DNA of 6,894 nucleotides, taken from assembly GCA_050744165.1 (NCBI GenBank), contig JBOGGN010000008.1, forward strand, positions 1 to 6,894. Direction: 5' to 3'. A model generated the notes under the pieces. That model saw nothing but the letters and a program-made list of their open reading frames with translations, was not told the origin of the DNA and did not search any database. Shown here piece after piece: positions 6,737-6,894 of the stretch. How positions within the stretch are numbered: the stretch's first letter is position 1; each line of letters starts with the position of its first letter. A program made the translations under genes and the position numbers. The DNA comes from JBOGGN01 sp050744165 (GTDB taxonomy: Bacteria > Actinomycetota > Acidimicrobiia > Acidimicrobiales > Palsa-688).

Positions 6737-6825
6737 GACGAACAGTCCTGCGAACGCAATTGACGGACATCGGGGCCCGCTCCGACACCCTGGCAGGCAC
6801 GGTAGCAGGGCTATCGTCTGGTGGC
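6737..6825. promoter_or_regulatory. Divergent intergenic region between the cas operon and a plus-strand gene
   Basis: These 89 bases are the only non-coding stretch in the window and must hold the start signals for both directions unless the cas operon is transcribed from elsewhere. For the minus strand, AGGAC at 6749-6745 is a usable ribosome binding site for cas10, and TACCGT at 6804-6799 is a weak -10-like sequence without a convincing -35. I see no CRISPR repeat, no terminator and no long inverted repeat; GGGCCC (6773-6778) is only a short palindrome. Confidence 0.6.
6790..6817 (+). promoter_or_regulatory. Candidate promoter for a leaderless plus-strand transcript
   Basis: CTGGCA (6790-6795, 4 of 6 with TTGACA) and TATCGT (6812-6817, 4 of 6 with TATAAT) are separated by 16 bases. 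The -10-like box ends eight bases before the ATG at 6826, the spacing expected if transcription starts at or next to the start codon. There is no clear Shine-Dalgarno sequence in front of that ATG, which fits leaderless translation, common in actinobacteria. The match is weak and inferred. Confidence 0.35.
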
Positions 6826-6894
6826 ATGCGTCGAGTGATCGTTTACGTGCCCGGCAACAGCGAGGTATGGCACCCCAAGGAATGCCGCCTGGCA
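6826..6894 (+). CDS. N-terminus of an unknown divergent protein (partial)
   Basis: An ATG at 6826-6828 opens a frame of 23 codons that reaches the window edge without a stop. The peptide begins MRRVIVYVPG and continues with NSEVWHPKECRLA. Its first residues form a likely beta strand (RRVIVYV) followed by a Gly-Asn-Ser turn. That is too short to name a family. It is transcribed away from the cas operon, so it need not be functionally linked. Support comes from the reading frame, the promoter-like sequence upstream and the absence of a competing minus-strand gene here. Confidence 0.5.
   Translation, partial: MRRVIVYVPGNSEVWHPKECRLA

Noticed and set aside
1..6894. A CRISPR array, cas6 or adaptation genes.
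   Set aside because: No regularly spaced direct repeats were seen by eye, and every stretch except 6737-6825 is occupied by the genes listed. They may lie outside the window.
6826..6894. Reading the divergent gene as a serine recombinase from its RRVIVYV start.
   Set aside because: Only 23 residues are visible and the diagnostic R-V-S motif after the first strand is not present, so the resemblance is not enough.

Overview
The window is high in G+C, starts genes with GTG as well as ATG, and strongly prefers G/C at third codon positions. This suggests an actinobacterium or a similar high-GC bacterium; I cannot place it more finely. Nearly all of it (positions 1 to 6736) is one tightly packed minus-strand operon. 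I read it as the effector module of a type III CRISPR-Cas system closest to subtype III-D. No CRISPR array, no cas1/cas2, no cas6 and no recognisable CARF-type ancillary effector lie inside the window.

In order of transcription (right to left) the operon encodes: a short Cas10 with an intact GGDD palm motif and a cysteine cluster but no HD nuclease domain (5297-6736); a single-domain Cas7-like RAMP protein (4587-5300); a Csx10-like Cas5-group RAMP protein (3496-4590); a 149-residue helical protein of unknown family, a candidate Cas11 small subunit (3054-3503); a 571-residue protein made of two tandem Cas7 domains (1342-3057); a Csx19-like protein (798-1349); and the first 265 codons of another RAMP protein starting at a GTG at 796 and running off the left edge. 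This last gene resembles the TIGR03986 family and has an N-terminal domain that looks like a degenerate cold-shock/OB fold.

The seven genes overlap by 4 or 8 bases, or in one case are separated by one base, so they are probably one transcript with coupled translation, as expected for subunits of one complex. By analogy with known type III effectors, the Cas7-like units would form the crRNA-binding backbone and cut target RNA, Csx10 would cap the crRNA 5' end, Cas10 would make cyclic oligoadenylate on target binding, and the small protein may line the other filament.

At the right end, positions 6737-6825 are a short divergent intergenic region. A plus-strand gene of unknown function starts at 6826 and continues beyond the window; a promoter-like sequence just upstream is placed as for a leaderless transcript.
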